Program-made: the position numbers and the translations under genes | The notes under the pieces: generated by a model | What the model was told of the DNA's origin: nothing | Database searches by the model: none | Seen by the model: the letters and a program-made list of their open reading frames with translations, nothing else | In this document: positions 8,574 to 18,473 of the stretch, in pieces | Position numbering within the stretch: the first letter of the stretch is position 1 | How the letters are laid out: each line of letters opens with the position of its first letter | NCBI RefSeq assembly: GCF_003859805.1 | Contig: NZ_RQZG01000001.1 | Coordinates: 310,001-374,000 of the forward strand | Source: Arachnia propionica | GTDB lineage: Bacteria; Actinomycetota; Actinomycetes; Propionibacteriales; Propionibacteriaceae | DNA length: 64,000 bases | Direction: 5' to 3'

Positions 8574-11220
8574 GATCAGCCAATGCGGCCTCGACGGCGG
8601 CGATGGCCTCCGGGGCCGCGCCGGGATCAGTACCGCCGCCCTGGGCCAGGTCGTCCTTGCCGCCGCCCTTGCCACCCATGGCCTGACACGCGACGGAGAT
8701 GAGCGCCCCTGCCCTGATGCCGAGCTGTCGGGCAGCCGCATTCGTGGCGACCACCCCGGCGGCCTTGCCCTCCACGCCACCGGCCAGGGCGACCACCGCA
8801 GGTTCCTGTCCCAGCCTCTCCCGGATGTCGAGGGCCAGGGTCCGAAGGTCTCCCCCGGTGACACCGGGCAGGGCCGCCGCGACCAGGTTGACCCCACCGA
8901 CCGGCCGGGCGGCGGCCGCCAGTTCACCGGAGCGGGCCAGCAGCTTCTCGGCCTGCAGCGCCGCGATCTGCTTCTCAGCGCTCTTCAGCTGGGAGAGGAG
9001 TTTCTCGACCCGCTCCACGAGTTGGTCGGGCTGAACCCGCAGGCTCTCGGTCAGGGTGGTCACCAGGGCACGCTCGGCAGCGAACCGATCGAAGGCATCC
9101 GCGGAGACGAGGGCCTCGATGCGGCGCACCCCGGAGCCGATCGAGGACTCGCTCAGCAGGTTGAGCACCCCGATCTGCGCGGTGTTGGGGACATGGGTAC
9201 CACCACACAGTTCCCGCGACCACGGTCCGGCCAGCTCCACCATCCGCACGATCCGGGGGTACTTCTCCCCGAACATGGCCATCGCTCCCAGCTCCCTGGC
9301 CTCCTCGAGCCTCATCTCCTGCGCGGTCACCTCGAAGGAGTCACGGATGGCCTGGTTCGCCCGTTGCTCGACCTCGAGGCGGAGCGCCTCCCCCAGTCCC
9401 TGCGTCGAGGAGTAGTCGAAACGCAGGTAGCCGGGTTTGTTGTAGGAGCCGGCCTGGGTCGCGGTGGATCCGACGAGTTCCCGCAGTGCCGCGTGGACGA
9501 TGTGGGTGGCGGTGTGGGCCTGGGATGCCGCGTGGCGGGCTGCTGCGTCCACCCGGGCCGCGGCGACGGCACCCACCCCGAGCTCACCGAGCAGCTGGAC
9601 CCGGTGCACGATCAGTCCCGGGACGGGACGTTGCACGTCCAGCACCTCGGCCTGCCAGCCGTCACCGGAGATCGTCCCGGAATCGGAGTCCTGACCACCG
9701 GCCTCGGCGTAGAAGGGCGTGGCCTCCAGCACCAGTTCGACGACGTCACCGTCACCGGCGGAGTCCACCACCCGACCGTCGGCGATGATGCCGACCACAC
9801 TGGCCTCGTGCTCCAGGTCCGTGTAACCGACGAAGGGGGTCTCGAAGCGTTCGCGGAGCGTCTTGTAGGCCTCCAGGTCGGCCGCGCCCCCCTTCTTCGC
9901 CCTGGCATCGGCCCTGGCCCGGTCCTTCTGCTCCTGCATGAGGGTCTGGAAACGTTCCCGGTCGACACCGAGCCCGGCCTCGGTGGCCATCTCCAGGGTC
10001 AGGTCGATGGGGAAACCGTAGGTGTCGTGCAGCTGGAAGGCGTCGTCCCCGGGCAGCACCGCCGAGCCCTCGGACCTCGCGCGGGCGACCGCGAGATCGA
10101 AGATCTGCGTGCCGGCGGCCAGGGTGCGCCGGAAGGTCTCCTCCTCGTGGGTGCTGATCTGGGCCACCCGGTCCCAGGCCTCCAGGATCTCCGGATAGGA
10201 GACACTCATCACGTCGCGACTGACCGGCAGCAGCTCACCCAGCACCGGCTCGTCGACACCGAGCAGCCGCATCGCCCGGATGGAGCGACGCAGCAGGCGG
10301 CGCAGCACGTAGCCACGGGCCTCGTTGCCGGGGGTCACGCCGTCGGTCATGAGCATCAGGGAGGACCGGATGTGGTCCGCCACCACCCGGAACCGGACGT
10401 CGTCGACCTGATCGGCCCCGTAGCGACGCCCGGACAGCTCGGCGGCCTTCGCGATGACCGGGTAGACCTCGTCGGTCTCGTACATGTTCGCCACGCCCTG
10501 CAGCAGGTAGGCGGTGCGTTCCAGACCACCACCGGTGTCGATGTTGCGGGTGGCGAGAGGACGCACCACGTCGAACCGGTCCTTGGCGGAGACATTGGTG
10601 ATCTCCTCCTGTTGGAAGACCAGGTTCCAGATCTCGAGGAACCGGTCCTCATCGGCCTCGGGACCACCGTCGGGACCGAACTCGGGTCCGCGGTCGATGT
10701 AGATCTCGGAGCAGGGTCCCCCCGGGCCGGGAACCCCCATGTGCCAGTAGTTGTCCTTCAGCCCACGCTCCTGGATGCGGTTCCTCGGCACCCCGGCCCG
10801 CTGCCACAGCTCGATGGTCTCCTGGTCGCCGTGCAGGGCCGTCACCCAGACCCGGTCCGGGTGGAAACCGAAACCGCCGTTGTGGGCCTCGGTGGTCACC
10901 AGTTCCCACGCGAAGTTGATGGCTCCCTCCTTGAAGTAGTCCCCGAAGGAGAAGTTGCCGGTCATCTGGAAGAAGGTGCCGTGACGGGTGGTCTTGCCGA
11001 CCTCGTCGATGTCCAGGGTGCGCACGCACTTCTGCACGCTGACGGCCCGCTCGTAGGGGGTTGGTTCCTCCCCCATGAAGTACGGCTTGAACGGCACCAT
11101 GCCGGCGTTGACGAACAGCAGTGTGGGGTCGTTGTAGAGCAGCGACGCCGAGGGGACGACGGTGTGCCCGTTCCTGGCGAAGTACTCGATGAAACGGCTC
11201 CGGATCTCGGAGATCTTCAT
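8566..11220 (-). CDS. alaS: Alanyl-tRNA synthetase
   Basis: Charges tRNA-Ala. The class II core opens with MKISEIRSRFIEYF, followed by VPSASLLYNDPTLLFVNAGM and the RHGTFFQMTGNFSFGDYFK region. The editing domain carries the zinc/hydrolase motifs HTATH and CGGTH, so proofreading of mischarged Ser or Gly should be active. A C-Ala region with coiled coil and a glycine-rich tail follows. Length is 884 aa. ATG at 11220 has AAGGA eight nt upstream; 45 further upstream residues are low-complexity and rejected. Confidence 0.96.
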   Translation of the reverse strand: MKISEIRSRFIEYFARNGHTVVPSASLLYNDPTLLFVNAGMVPFKPYFMGEEPTPYERAVSVQKCVRTLDIDEVGKTTRHGTFFQMTGNFSFGDYFKEGAINFAWELVTTEAHNGGFGFHPDRVWVTALHGDQETIELWQRAGVPRNRIQERGLKDNYWHMGVPGPGGPCSEIYIDRGPEFGPDGGPEADEDRFLEIWNLVFQQEEITNVSAKDRFDVVRPLATRNIDTGGGLERTAYLLQGVANMYETDEVYPVIAKAAELSGRRYGADQVDDVRFRVVADHIRSSLMLMTDGVTPGNEARGYVLRRLLRRSIRAMRLLGVDEPVLGELLPVSRDVMSVSYPEILEAWDRVAQISTHEEETFRRTLAAGTQIFDLAVARARSEGSAVLPGDDAFQLHDTYGFPIDLTLEMATEAGLGVDRERFQTLMQEQKDRARADARAKKGGAADLEAYKTLRERFETPFVGYTDLEHEASVVGIIADGRVVDSAGDGDVVELVLEATPFYAEAGGQDSDSGTISGDGWQAEVLDVQRPVPGLIVHRVQLLGELGVGAVAAARVDAAARHAASQAHTATHIVHAALRELVGSTATQAGSYNKPGYLRFDYSSTQGLGEALRLEVEQRANQAIRDSFEVTAQEMRLEEARELGAMAMFGEKYPRIVRMVELAGPWSRELCGGTHVPNTAQIGVLNLLSESSIGSGVRRIEALVSADAFDRFAAERALVTTLTESLRVQPDQLVERVEKLLSQLKSAEKQIAALQAEKLLARSGELAAAARPVGGVNLVAAALPGVTGGDLRTLALDIRERLGQEPAVVALAGGVEGKAAGVVATNAAARQLGIRAGALISVACQAMGGKGGGKDDLAQGGGTDPGAAPEAIAAVEAALADRA

Positions 11221-11242
11221 GCGGGAATTCCTTGAGATGGGT

Positions 11243-11473
11243 TCAGTCGGTGATCTCGAGGTCGAGCTCGCGGCGGAGCTCCTCCTCACGGTTTCGTCTG
11301 GCGGCATCGAAGGTGGCGTAGAACTCACCGAGTCCGGCGGCAGCCCGGCGACCACCGCGTTCGACGCGTTCCGCCACCCCCTGAGGGGTGAACTGCCGCA
11401 GCCAGCGCTTGCCGTTGACGAGCAGGAGCAGGGTGACGACGATTCCGGCGAGGAACCACAGCAGGCGACTCAC
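11243..11473 (-). CDS. Small single-pass membrane protein (DUF6167-like)
   Basis: A 76-residue protein with an N-terminal transmembrane helix (LLWFLAGIVVTLLLLV) and a basic, then charged, helical tail ending EEELRRELDLEITD. I chose GTG at 11473, which overlaps the upstream stop as GTGA and has GGGG/GGA purines upstream; ATG at 11491 is possible. Small proteins of this kind sit beside a DUF948 protein and alaS in other actinobacteria. Function is unknown. The family name is from memory and position. Confidence 0.75.
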   Translation of the reverse strand: MSRLLWFLAGIVVTLLLLVNGKRWLRQFTPQGVAERVERGGRRAAAGLGEFYATFDAARRNREEELRRELDLEITD

Positions 11474-11847
11474 TTCCGACGCCCCTTCCACGCGGTGCGG
11501 ACCCCATGGGTCAGCGCGGCTGCCTTGATGAGCGGGGAGCCGAGGGTGACCGCGAACAACTGGGAGAGCCGTGCGGCGTTCTCGGTGACGACGGTGGCGT
11601 GTCCGGAGGCCCTGCTCAGGTCCTCGGTGACGAGCGACAGCTTCGCGAGCTCGTCGTTGGTGTTCTCCACGGTGCCACGCAGCTCGGTCAACACGGGGAC
11701 GGAGTGCTGACCGAGGTCTCGGATCGCCAGCCTGGCCTCATCGAGGGTGCGGCCGAGTTTGAGGAGCGGGACGGCGGCCAGGCCGACCAGTACGCACAGT
11801 GCCACTGCGGCGATGAGGCCAGCCACCTCACCCAGGGTCACGGTCAT
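11470..11847 (-). CDS. DUF948 membrane protein
   Basis: 125 residues: an N-terminal transmembrane helix at about 6-30 (GEVAGLIAAVALCVLVGLAAV), then a long amphipathic helical region with ELRGTVENTNDELAKL, typical of DUF948 proteins. These resemble chemotaxis-receptor or SMC-like helical bundles but have no established role in actinobacteria. It overlaps the next small membrane protein by 4 nt, and both lead into alaS. Confidence 0.82.
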   Translation of the reverse strand: MTVTLGEVAGLIAAVALCVLVGLAAVPLLKLGRTLDEARLAIRDLGQHSVPVLTELRGTVENTNDELAKLSLVTEDLSRASGHATVVTENAARLSQLFAVTLGSPLIKAAALTHGVRTAWKGRRK

Positions 11848-11901
11848 CTGAGTCCCTCCTCACGTTGCGGGTTCCGCGCCAACTCTAGCCGACACCGCTG
11901 C

Positions 11902-13248
11902 TCAGCGCCCCAGCAGTCGTCGTACCGCGGCGAGCTGCTCGCCGACCGCGGCCTCGGCCCCATGTGTGGTGGGCAGGTAGTAGCGGGCCTCGGCCAGGTC
12001 CTCGGGCAGATAGGTCTGGCGGGAGACCCCCTCCGGGGTGTCGTGTGGATACTGGTAGCCCTGACCGTGGCCCAAGGCCTTCGCACCGGCGTAGTGCGCA
12101 TCACGCAGGTGCGGGGGCACCGGTCCTCCCCGACCGGCCCGCACATCGGCGAGGGCCGCCTCCAGGCCGAGGTAGGCGGCGTTGGACTTCGGGGCCGCCG
12201 CCGCGGCGACGGTGGCATGGGCCAGGGTGATCCTGGCCTCCGGCATGCCGAGGAGCTGCACGGCCTGGGCCGCTGCCACGCAGGTCGCGAGTACCCCGGA
12301 TGCCGCCATGCCGATGTCCTCGCTGGCCGAGATCATGAGTCGGCGGGCGATGAAGCGGGGGTCCTCCCCCGCCTCGAGCATCCGGGCCAGGTAGTGGAGG
12401 GCGGCATCCACGTCAGAGCCGCGGATCGACTTGATGAAGGCCGAGATGACGTCGTAGTGCTGGTCCCCGTCCCGGTCGTAGCGCACGGTTGCCCGATCCA
12501 CCGCCCGGGTCAGCACCTCCGGGGTGATCTCACCGAGTCCCAGCGCCGTGGCGGAGGCCGCGGCCTCCTCGAGATAGGTCAGGGCCCGACGGGCGTCACC
12601 TCCGGCCAGACGCACGAGATCCTCTCTCGCCTCAGGGCTGAGGATGAGCGTCCCGCCCAGGCCACGGTCGTCGGTCACGGCACGTTCCACCAGAGCCGTG
12701 ACGTCGTCGTCGGTCAGGGGTGTCAACCTGAGCAGCAGGGATCGGGACAGCAGTGGTGAGATCACGGAGAAACTGGGGTTCTCCGTGGTCGCGGCGATGA
12801 GGGTGACCAGTCGGTTCTCCACCGCGGGCAGCAGGGCGTCCTGCTGGGACTTCGAGAACCGGTGCACCTCATCGATGAACAGCACCGTGGGTCGGCCGCG
12901 TTCCAGTTCACGTCGGGCCCGCTCCAGTTCGGCCCGCAGTTCCTTGACGCCCACGCTCACCGCCGACAACTCCACGAAACGTGCCCCGGAGGCACGCGAG
13001 ACGATGGCGGCCAGTGTGGTCTTGCCCACCCCGGGAGGTCCCCAGAGGAAGACGCTCATCGGTTGTCCCGCGACCAGACGGCGCAACGGGGAGCCGGGGG
13101 TCAGCAGGTGCTGCTGACCGACGATCTCGTCCAGGTCGAGTGGCCGCATCCTCACCGCCAGGGGTGCCCCCTCGGTGCGGGCATCGGCCAGTGATCCCCC
13201 GAGACGACCGGGGTCCGGGTCAACGTTGCCGAACAGATCCTCGTTCAC
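11902..13248 (-). CDS. rarA: Replication-associated recombination protein RarA (MgsA) ATPase
   Basis: A clamp-loader-like AAA+ ATPase that acts at stalled replication forks. Domain order is clear. [17 protein letters not shown] comes at the N terminus, then Walker [12 protein letters not shown], Walker [10 protein letters not shown], sensor 1 AATTENPSF and sensor 2 [13 protein letters not shown]-terminal tetramerisation region with [14 protein letters not shown] and HDTPEGV follows. I chose GTG at 13248 (448 aa). There is no ribosome site, but TAAAGT lies eight bases upstream, suggesting a leaderless message. The long upstream in-frame stretch lies antisense to the transporter gene and is rejected. 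Confidence 0.93.
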   Translation of the reverse strand: MNEDLFGNVDPDPGRLGGSLADARTEGAPLAVRMRPLDLDEIVGQQHLLTPGSPLRRLVAGQPMSVFLWGPPGVGKTTLAAIVSRASGARFVELSAVSVGVKELRAELERARRELERGRPTVLFIDEVHRFSKSQQDALLPAVENRLVTLIAATTENPSFSVISPLLSRSLLLRLTPLTDDDVTALVERAVTDDRGLGGTLILSPEAREDLVRLAGGDARRALTYLEEAAASATALGLGEITPEVLTRAVDRATVRYDRDGDQHYDVISAFIKSIRGSDVDAALHYLARMLEAGEDPRFIARRLMISASEDIGMAASGVLATCVAAAQAVQLLGMPEARITLAHATVAAAAAPKSNAAYLGLEAALADVRAGRGGPVPPHLRDAHYAGAKALGHGQGYQYPHDTPEGVSRQTYLPEDLAEARYYLPTTHGAEAAVGEQLAAVRRLLGR

Positions 13249-13256
13249 GACGATGC

Positions 13257-13262
13257 ACTTTA
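13257..13262 (-). promoter_or_regulatory. Putative -10 element for leaderless rarA transcript
   Basis: TAAAGT reads on the minus strand with eight bases between it and the rarA GTG. The absence of a Shine-Dalgarno sequence there fits a transcript starting at the start codon. Confidence 0.4.
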
Positions 13263-13284
13263 ATCGACGAGGTGCAGCTGGGCG

Positions 13285-13290
13285 TAGGAT
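13285..13290 (+). promoter_or_regulatory. Putative -10 element for the transporter pair
   Basis: TAGGAT lies about 40 nt upstream of the MFS start in the short divergent gap with rarA. The -35 region is not convincing. Directly before the gene GAAGGA provides a good ribosome site. Confidence 0.35.
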
Positions 13291-13329
13291 GCTCTCCTTG
13301 CCTGAATTCTCTCCAGCCGAAGGACACCC

Positions 13330-14550
13330 ATGAGTGAACACCTCGGGGACCGCTTCAGCAGCCGCCGACGTGTCGCGATCATCGTCACCCTGGGCCTGTT
13401 GACGGGGCTCGGTCCCTTCACCATCGACCTGTACCTGCCGACCTTCCCGGACCTCAAACTGGATCTGGACATCATGGATCCACAGGTCCAGATGACCCTC
13501 TCCGCGACGACCCTGGGGTTCGCGCTGGGCCAGTTGCTGGTCGGACCGGTCAGCGATCGGTTCGGGAGGCGGATCCCGCTGGTGGTCGCCTGCGCCGTGC
13601 ACATCATCGCCTCCGTCCTGGTGGCGATCGCCCCGAACGTGGTCTTCCTGACCGTCATGCGCGCCCTCCAAGGGATCGGCGCGGCTGGCGGGGCCGTCGT
13701 CGCGATGGCCATGGCCCGGGACCTGTTCTCCGGCAAACGCCTGGTGGTGATGATGTCCCGGCTCGCCCTGGTCAACGGGTTGGCCCCGATCGTCGCACCC
13801 GTGATCGGCTCCTGGCTCGTGACCGTCACCCACTGGCGGGGCGTGTTCTGGGCACTTGCCGGGTACGGCGCCCTGGTGCTCTCCCTGCTGGTGCTGCTCA
13901 TCCCTGAGACCCGGACCCCGGCGGAGCGCACCCGGGGTGGTCTCGCTCAGCTGTCCCGGGCCTATCGCCGCGTGCTGGGTGACCGGCTGTTCCTCGGGAT
14001 GCTGGGCACGGGTGGGTTCGCCTTCGCCGGGCTGTTCAGCTACGTCTCCACCTCCTCCACACTGCTGCAGGAGACCTACGGGCTGAGTGAGTCGCAGTTC
14101 GGGATGGTCTTCGCCACGTGTTCGGTCGGGGTGTTCCTCGGGGTGCAGAGCGGTAGCCGACTCGCTCCTCGGTTCGGCCCCCAGTGGGTCCTGGTCGTCG
14201 GCACCACCGGTCTGGTCGTCTCGGCGTCGCTGCTGTTGCTGCTCGACGCGGCCCGCATCGGGTACGTGCCACTCATCCCCGCGATGTTCGCCTTCACCTT
14301 CTCCTTCGGCTGCTGTGCCCCGAACGTCAATGTGCTGGCCCTGCAGAACCACCGGGCCGACTCCGGCGTCGCGGCCTCACTCATGGGGGCGAGTTTCATG
14401 ATCCTGGCCGCCGCGGTCGGCCCGATCATCGGGCTGTTCCCCCTCACCTCGGCCGCCCCGATGGCCTTCGCCATGCTCGTCTGCGGAATCCTGTCGACCA
14501 CGATGCTGTGGCTGGTGGCCAGGCCACGGAGCATCTCCTTCCAGCTGTGA
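13330..14550 (+). CDS. Bcr/CflA-family MFS drug exporter
   Basis: A 406-residue 12-helix major facilitator. The N-terminal [12 protein letters not shown] is the hallmark of Bcr/CflA multidrug transporters. The loop 2-3 signature [10 protein letters not shown] is intact at about residues 71-80. Motif C ([14 protein letters not shown]) marks it as a proton antiporter. Substrate cannot be told from sequence; bicyclomycin or chloramphenicol-type efflux is characteristic of the family. It overlaps the following EamA gene by 4 nt. It is transcribed away from rarA. Confidence 0.9.
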   Translation: MSEHLGDRFSSRRRVAIIVTLGLLTGLGPFTIDLYLPTFPDLKLDLDIMDPQVQMTLSATTLGFALGQLLVGPVSDRFGRRIPLVVACAVHIIASVLVAIAPNVVFLTVMRALQGIGAAGGAVVAMAMARDLFSGKRLVVMMSRLALVNGLAPIVAPVIGSWLVTVTHWRGVFWALAGYGALVLSLLVLLIPETRTPAERTRGGLAQLSRAYRRVLGDRLFLGMLGTGGFAFAGLFSYVSTSSTLLQETYGLSESQFGMVFATCSVGVFLGVQSGSRLAPRFGPQWVLVVGTTGLVVSASLLLLLDAARIGYVPLIPAMFAFTFSFGCCAPNVNVLALQNHRADSGVAASLMGASFMILAAAVGPIIGLFPLTSAAPMAFAMLVCGILSTTMLWLVARPRSISFQL

Positions 14551-15410
14551 CCACCTGGCTCACTCGGGTACCCGCCGTCGTCCTCGTGCTGACCGCCATC
14601 GTGTCGGTCCAGCTGGGCTCATCGCTGGCCAAGGGGCTGTTCACCGCGGTGCATCCGGTCGTGGCGGCGTGGCTGCGGGTCACCGGAGCGGCACTGCTGC
14701 TGGGGATCGTGGTCCGACCTCGTCTGCGGGACAGGACTCGGTCCCAGTGGCGGATCGCGGCGACCTACGCGGTCTGCCTGACCGGGATGAACGCGCTGTT
14801 CTACCAGTCGATCCAGCGGATCCCCGTCGGGATGGCCGTCACCTTCGAGTTCCTCGGCCCCCTCGCGGTGGCGATCCTGACCTCCCGACACCGACGCGAC
14901 CTGATCTGGGTGGTGCTGGCCGGGACCGGTGTCGCGCTCCTCGGCCTCAGCCCGGAGCCCCTCGACGGTCCCGGGGTGCTGCTGGCCCTGCTGGCAGGTG
15001 CCTGTTGGGCCTGCTACATCGTGTTGACACCGCGGCTGGCCGCCGCATGGGAGGGATTCACCGGGTTGACCACCGGGATGCTCATCGGCACCGTGCTGCT
15101 CGCCCCGGCGGCACTGGCGGCGACACCGTGGTCCGGTCCCTGGTTCTGCTCTCCCACGCTCTGGGGTCTCGGCCTGGGACTCGGCCTGCTCAGTTCCGCC
15201 CTGCCCTACGGGCTGGAACTACGAGCCCTGGAACGCATGCCCAGGGCCACTTTCGGCATCCTCATGGCCCTGGAACCCGCAGCCGCCGCCCTGGTGGCGT
15301 GGCTGTGGCTCGGTGAGCACCTCGGATGGGGCGGACTCGCCGCGATGACCTCGGTCATCGCGGCGAGCATCGGGGCCGTCCTCACCTCCCGGCGGGCTCC
15401 TTCGCAGTGA
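14547..15410 (+). CDS. EamA-family (DMT superfamily) metabolite exporter
   Basis: A 287-residue protein with about ten hydrophobic helices and two EamA repeats. These include [38 protein letters not shown] in the first half and [31 protein letters not shown] in the second. Family members export amino acids or other small metabolites, but the substrate is unknown. The GTG start overlaps the MFS stop (GTGA), so the two transporters are co-translated. Its 3' end overlaps the end of aspS by 29 nt on the opposite strand. Confidence 0.9.
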   Translation: MTTWLTRVPAVVLVLTAIVSVQLGSSLAKGLFTAVHPVVAAWLRVTGAALLLGIVVRPRLRDRTRSQWRIAATYAVCLTGMNALFYQSIQRIPVGMAVTFEFLGPLAVAILTSRHRRDLIWVVLAGTGVALLGLSPEPLDGPGVLLALLAGACWACYIVLTPRLAAAWEGFTGLTTGMLIGTVLLAPAALAATPWSGPWFCSPTLWGLGLGLGLLSSALPYGLELRALERMPRATFGILMALEPAAAALVAWLWLGEHLGWGGLAAMTSVIAASIGAVLTSRRAPSQ

Positions 15411-17166
15411 CGTCGACACCGGCCTCCTTTCGCTGCTGTGCACTGATCGGTGCCGGGGCCGCGGTCAACGGATCGTAGCCACCACCGGTCTTGGGGAAGG
15501 CGATGACGTCGCGGATCGACTCGGTGCCACTCAACAGGGCCACGATCCGGTCCCAGCCGAAGGCGATCCCACCGTGCGGTGGTGCACCGAAGCTGAACGC
15601 CTCCAGCAGGAAGCCGAACTTCTCCTGCGCCTCCTGCGCATCGATCCCCATGACCTTGAAGACCCGCTCCTGCACGTCACGGCGATGGATCCGGATGGAG
15701 CCCCCGCCGATCTCGTTGCCGTTGCAGACCATGTCGTAGGCGTAGGCCAGTGCCTCGCCCGGGTTGGCATCGAAGCTGTCGAGCCACTCGGGTTTCGGTG
15801 AGGTGAAGGCGTGGTGCACCGCCGTCCAGGCCCCGGCACCGACCGCCACGTCACCGTCGGCCCTGGCCTCGGATGCGGGTTTGAACAGTGGGGCGTCGAT
15901 GACCCACAGGAAGCTCCAGGCATCGTCGGCGATGAGGCCGCAACGCTGGGCGATCTCGTTGCGGGCGGCCCCGAGCAGGTTCTGGGACGCGGTGCGTTCC
16001 CCCGCGGCGAAGAAGATGCAGTCACCGGGCTTCGCACCGGTCAGTCCCGGCAACGCCTCCAGCTCGGCCTCGGACAGGTTCTTCGCCACGGGGCCACCGA
16101 GCTCACCGGACTCGGCGACGGTGACATAGGCCAAGCCCTTGGCGCCGCGCTGTCTCGCCCATTCCTGCCAGGCGTCGAAGGTGCGACGCGGCTGTGAGGC
16201 CCCACCCGGCATCACGACCGCCCCCACGTAGGGAGCCTTGAAGACCCTGAACCCGGTGTCGGAGAACAGCTCGGTGAGCTCGGTCAGCTCCAGGTCGAAA
16301 CGCAGGTCGGGCTTGTCGGAGCCGTACCGGTCCATCGCCTCGGCGTAGGGGATGCGCGGGAACGGGGTGGACAGCTCGACGCCCTTGATCGCCCAGATCT
16401 CCTTGACGATGGCCTCGCCGAGCTCGATGACATCCTCCTGGTCCACGAAACTCATCTCGATGTCGAGCTGCGTGAACTCCGGTTGACGGTCTGCGCGGAA
16501 GTCCTCGTCGCGGTAGCAGCGGGCCAGTTGGTAGTAGCGTTCCATGCCTGCGACCATGAGCAGCTGCTTGAACAGCTGCGGGCTCTGGGGCAGGGCGTAC
16601 CAGGACCCCGGGTTCAACCTGGCGGGCACCAGGAAGTCCCGTGCGCCCTCGGGCGTGGAACGGGTCAGCGTCGGGGTCTCGATCTCGACGAAGTCCCTTT
16701 CCCCCAACACCTTCCGGGCAGCCTGGTTCACCTTGGAGCGGAGTCGGATGGCGGCCCCCGGGGCAGGACGGCGAAGATCCAGGTAGCGGTACTTCAGCCG
16801 TGCCTCCTCACCGACGTTGACCCGCTCGTCGATCTGGAACGGCAGCGGGGCGGCCGGGTTGAGCACCTCCAGCTGGGAGATCGCGACCTCGATCTCGCCC
16901 GTGGGTAGATCCGGATTGGCGTTGCCCTCGGGGCGCACCTCGACGACACCGGTCACCTGGATGCAGTACTCGTTGCGCAGATCGTGCGCCCCTGAGGAGT
17001 CCAGCACCTCGTCACGGACCACCACCTGGGCGACCCCTGAGGCGTCACGCAGGTCGATGAAGGCCACGCCACCGTGGTCACGGCGTTTGGCGACCCATCC
17101 GGTGAGGGTCACCTCCTGGCCTGCGTCGGTGGCCCTGAGTTCCCCGGCATTGCGGGTGCGAAGCAT
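15382..17166 (-). CDS. aspS: Aspartyl-tRNA synthetase
   Basis: A 594-residue bacterial-type AspRS. It has an OB-fold anticodon domain ([23 protein letters not shown]), a class II core with motif 2 [19 protein letters not shown], the bacterial GAD insertion and motif 3 [14 protein letters not shown] chose ATG at 17166 (MLRTRNAG) with GGAGAG upstream; 32 further residues upstream would be atypical. Whether it also charges tRNA-Asn cannot be decided from the window. Confidence 0.96.
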   Translation of the reverse strand: MLRTRNAGELRATDAGQEVTLTGWVAKRRDHGGVAFIDLRDASGVAQVVVRDEVLDSSGAHDLRNEYCIQVTGVVEVRPEGNANPDLPTGEIEVAISQLEVLNPAAPLPFQIDERVNVGEEARLKYRYLDLRRPAPGAAIRLRSKVNQAARKVLGERDFVEIETPTLTRSTPEGARDFLVPARLNPGSWYALPQSPQLFKQLLMVAGMERYYQLARCYRDEDFRADRQPEFTQLDIEMSFVDQEDVIELGEAIVKEIWAIKGVELSTPFPRIPYAEAMDRYGSDKPDLRFDLELTELTELFSDTGFRVFKAPYVGAVVMPGGASQPRRTFDAWQEWARQRGAKGLAYVTVAESGELGGPVAKNLSEAELEALPGLTGAKPGDCIFFAAGERTASQNLLGAARNEIAQRCGLIADDAWSFLWVIDAPLFKPASEARADGDVAVGAGAWTAVHHAFTSPKPEWLDSFDANPGEALAYAYDMVCNGNEIGGGSIRIHRRDVQERVFKVMGIDAQEAQEKFGFLLEAFSFGAPPHGGIAFGWDRIVALLSGTESIRDVIAFPKTGGGYDPLTAAPAPISAQQRKEAGVDVTAKEPAGR

Positions 17167-17216
17167 GTCTCTCTCCAATCCGGCTGCATGGACACCACAG
17201 CTCGTGGCCACGAATC

Positions 17217-18473
17217 CTACTGCGAGAACAGCCGCTCGCCGATGTAGCCGCCCTCCTCGCATCCCGGCGGCACGAGGTACACCCCACTGCCGAGGGTCTT
17301 GAGGTATTCGATGAACATGTCGTCACGGGCCATGTTGCGGTGGACCTTGGCGAATCGGGCGGGTTCCTTGACGTAGGCGATGAAGAACAGGCCGGCCGCG
17401 AGCCTTCCCTGCTCATCCGAGCCGTCCACGTAGTTGTAGGCGCGACGCAGCATCTGGATGCCACCGTTGTTGTCCGGGTGGGTCCGGGCCACGTGCGACC
17501 TGGGATCGATCAGTGGTTTGCCGTTCGAGCCCGTTCGGCCGAAGTCCGGGGCGGTGAACTCATCCCCACCGGAGAGTGGGGCCCCACTGCCCTTGGCACG
17601 TCCCAGCACCCGGTCCTGTTCCTCCAGCTGCAGGCCGTCCCAGACCTCGATGGTCATCGAGATCTTCCGGGCGATCAGGTAGGAGCCACCATGGGCCCAC
17701 TCAGGCCCCTCGGAGATCCAGACGTGTTCGGCGAGCTTGTCGGTCTCCTCCGCCTTGATGTTGTTGGTGCCGTCCTTCTGCCCGAACAGGTTCCGTGGGG
17801 TCTGCTGCTCCTTGGAGGTCGAGGAGGCCCGGCCGAAACCGAGCTGTGCCCATCTCAGGTTGGCACGCCCGAAGGCGATCCGGGTGAGGTTGCGGATGGC
17901 GTGCACCGCCACCTGGGGATCGTTGGCACAGGCCTGGACACACAGGTCACCGTCGGAGATCGCCGGTTTGATGAAGTCGTTGACCATCTTGGGCAGTTTC
18001 GTGAACTGCTCCGGCAGCTGGTCTGCGATGCCGAAACGGTCGTTGCCCTCGGCATCGACGAACAGGGACCGACCGAAGCCGATGGTCAGGGTCAACCCGT
18101 TCGGACCGTGGTCAGCCGCCTCACCCGTGTCGACGGGTGGGGCGAGCGGATTGCCGTCGAAGGCCCCGCCCGCACCGACCGGGGCCCCCAGGGCCATGCG
18201 GGAGGCCGCGTAGGTCCAGTCCTTGAGCAGTTCGACGAGGTCGTCGCGGGTCTGACCGGGCATCATGTCGAAGGCCGCGAAGTGCAGCTGTTCCTGGGCC
18301 GGGGTGATGATCCCGGCCTGGTGCTCCCCGTGATAGGCGTGCACCAACTCCTCGGCACCGGCCACCGTCGGACCGGAGGTGGCGCGGCCTGCGAAGAAGC
18401 CACCCACCCCCAGCCCGACGGCACCCGCGGAGGCGCCCGAGAAGGCCAGCATTCCCCTGCGGGAAAGAGCCAT
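17217..18473 (-). CDS. efeB: Tat-exported DyP-type heme peroxidase EfeB
   Basis: The peroxidase of the EfeUOB ferrous-iron uptake system. The N terminus has a twin-arginine signal ([11 protein letters not shown]) followed by a hydrophobic stretch. The DyP motif GQKDG is at about residues 231-235. A likely proximal heme histidine lies in [10 protein letters not shown], with [15 protein letters not shown]-type C-terminal family sequence. Length is 418 aa from the ATG that overlaps the efeO stop by one base (TGATG); an alternative GTG lies one codon upstream. It is exported folded and is the last gene of the operon. Confidence 0.94.
   Translation of the reverse strand: MALSRRGMLAFSGASAGAVGLGVGGFFAGRATSGPTVAGAEELVHAYHGEHQAGIITPAQEQLHFAAFDMMPGQTRDDLVELLKDWTYAASRMALGAPVGAGGAFDGNPLAPPVDTGEAADHGPNGLTLTIGFGRSLFVDAEGNDRFGIADQLPEQFTKLPKMVNDFIKPAISDGDLCVQACANDPQVAVHAIRNLTRIAFGRANLRWAQLGFGRASSTSKEQQTPRNLFGQKDGTNNIKAEETDKLAEHVWISEGPEWAHGGSYLIARKISMTIEVWDGLQLEEQDRVLGRAKGSGAPLSGGDEFTAPDFGRTGSNGKPLIDPRSHVARTHPDNNGGIQMLRRAYNYVDGSDEQGRLAAGLFFIAYVKEPARFAKVHRNMARDDMFIEYLKTLGSGVYLVPPGCEEGGYIGERLFSQ

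Noticed and set aside
8500-11235. Long plus-strand open frame opposite alaS
   Set aside because: Antisense shadow of a conserved synthetase.
11902-14352. Extended rarA frame reaching back under the MFS gene
   Set aside because: The upstream part is antisense to a transporter with a clear family match; rarA homology begins near 13248.
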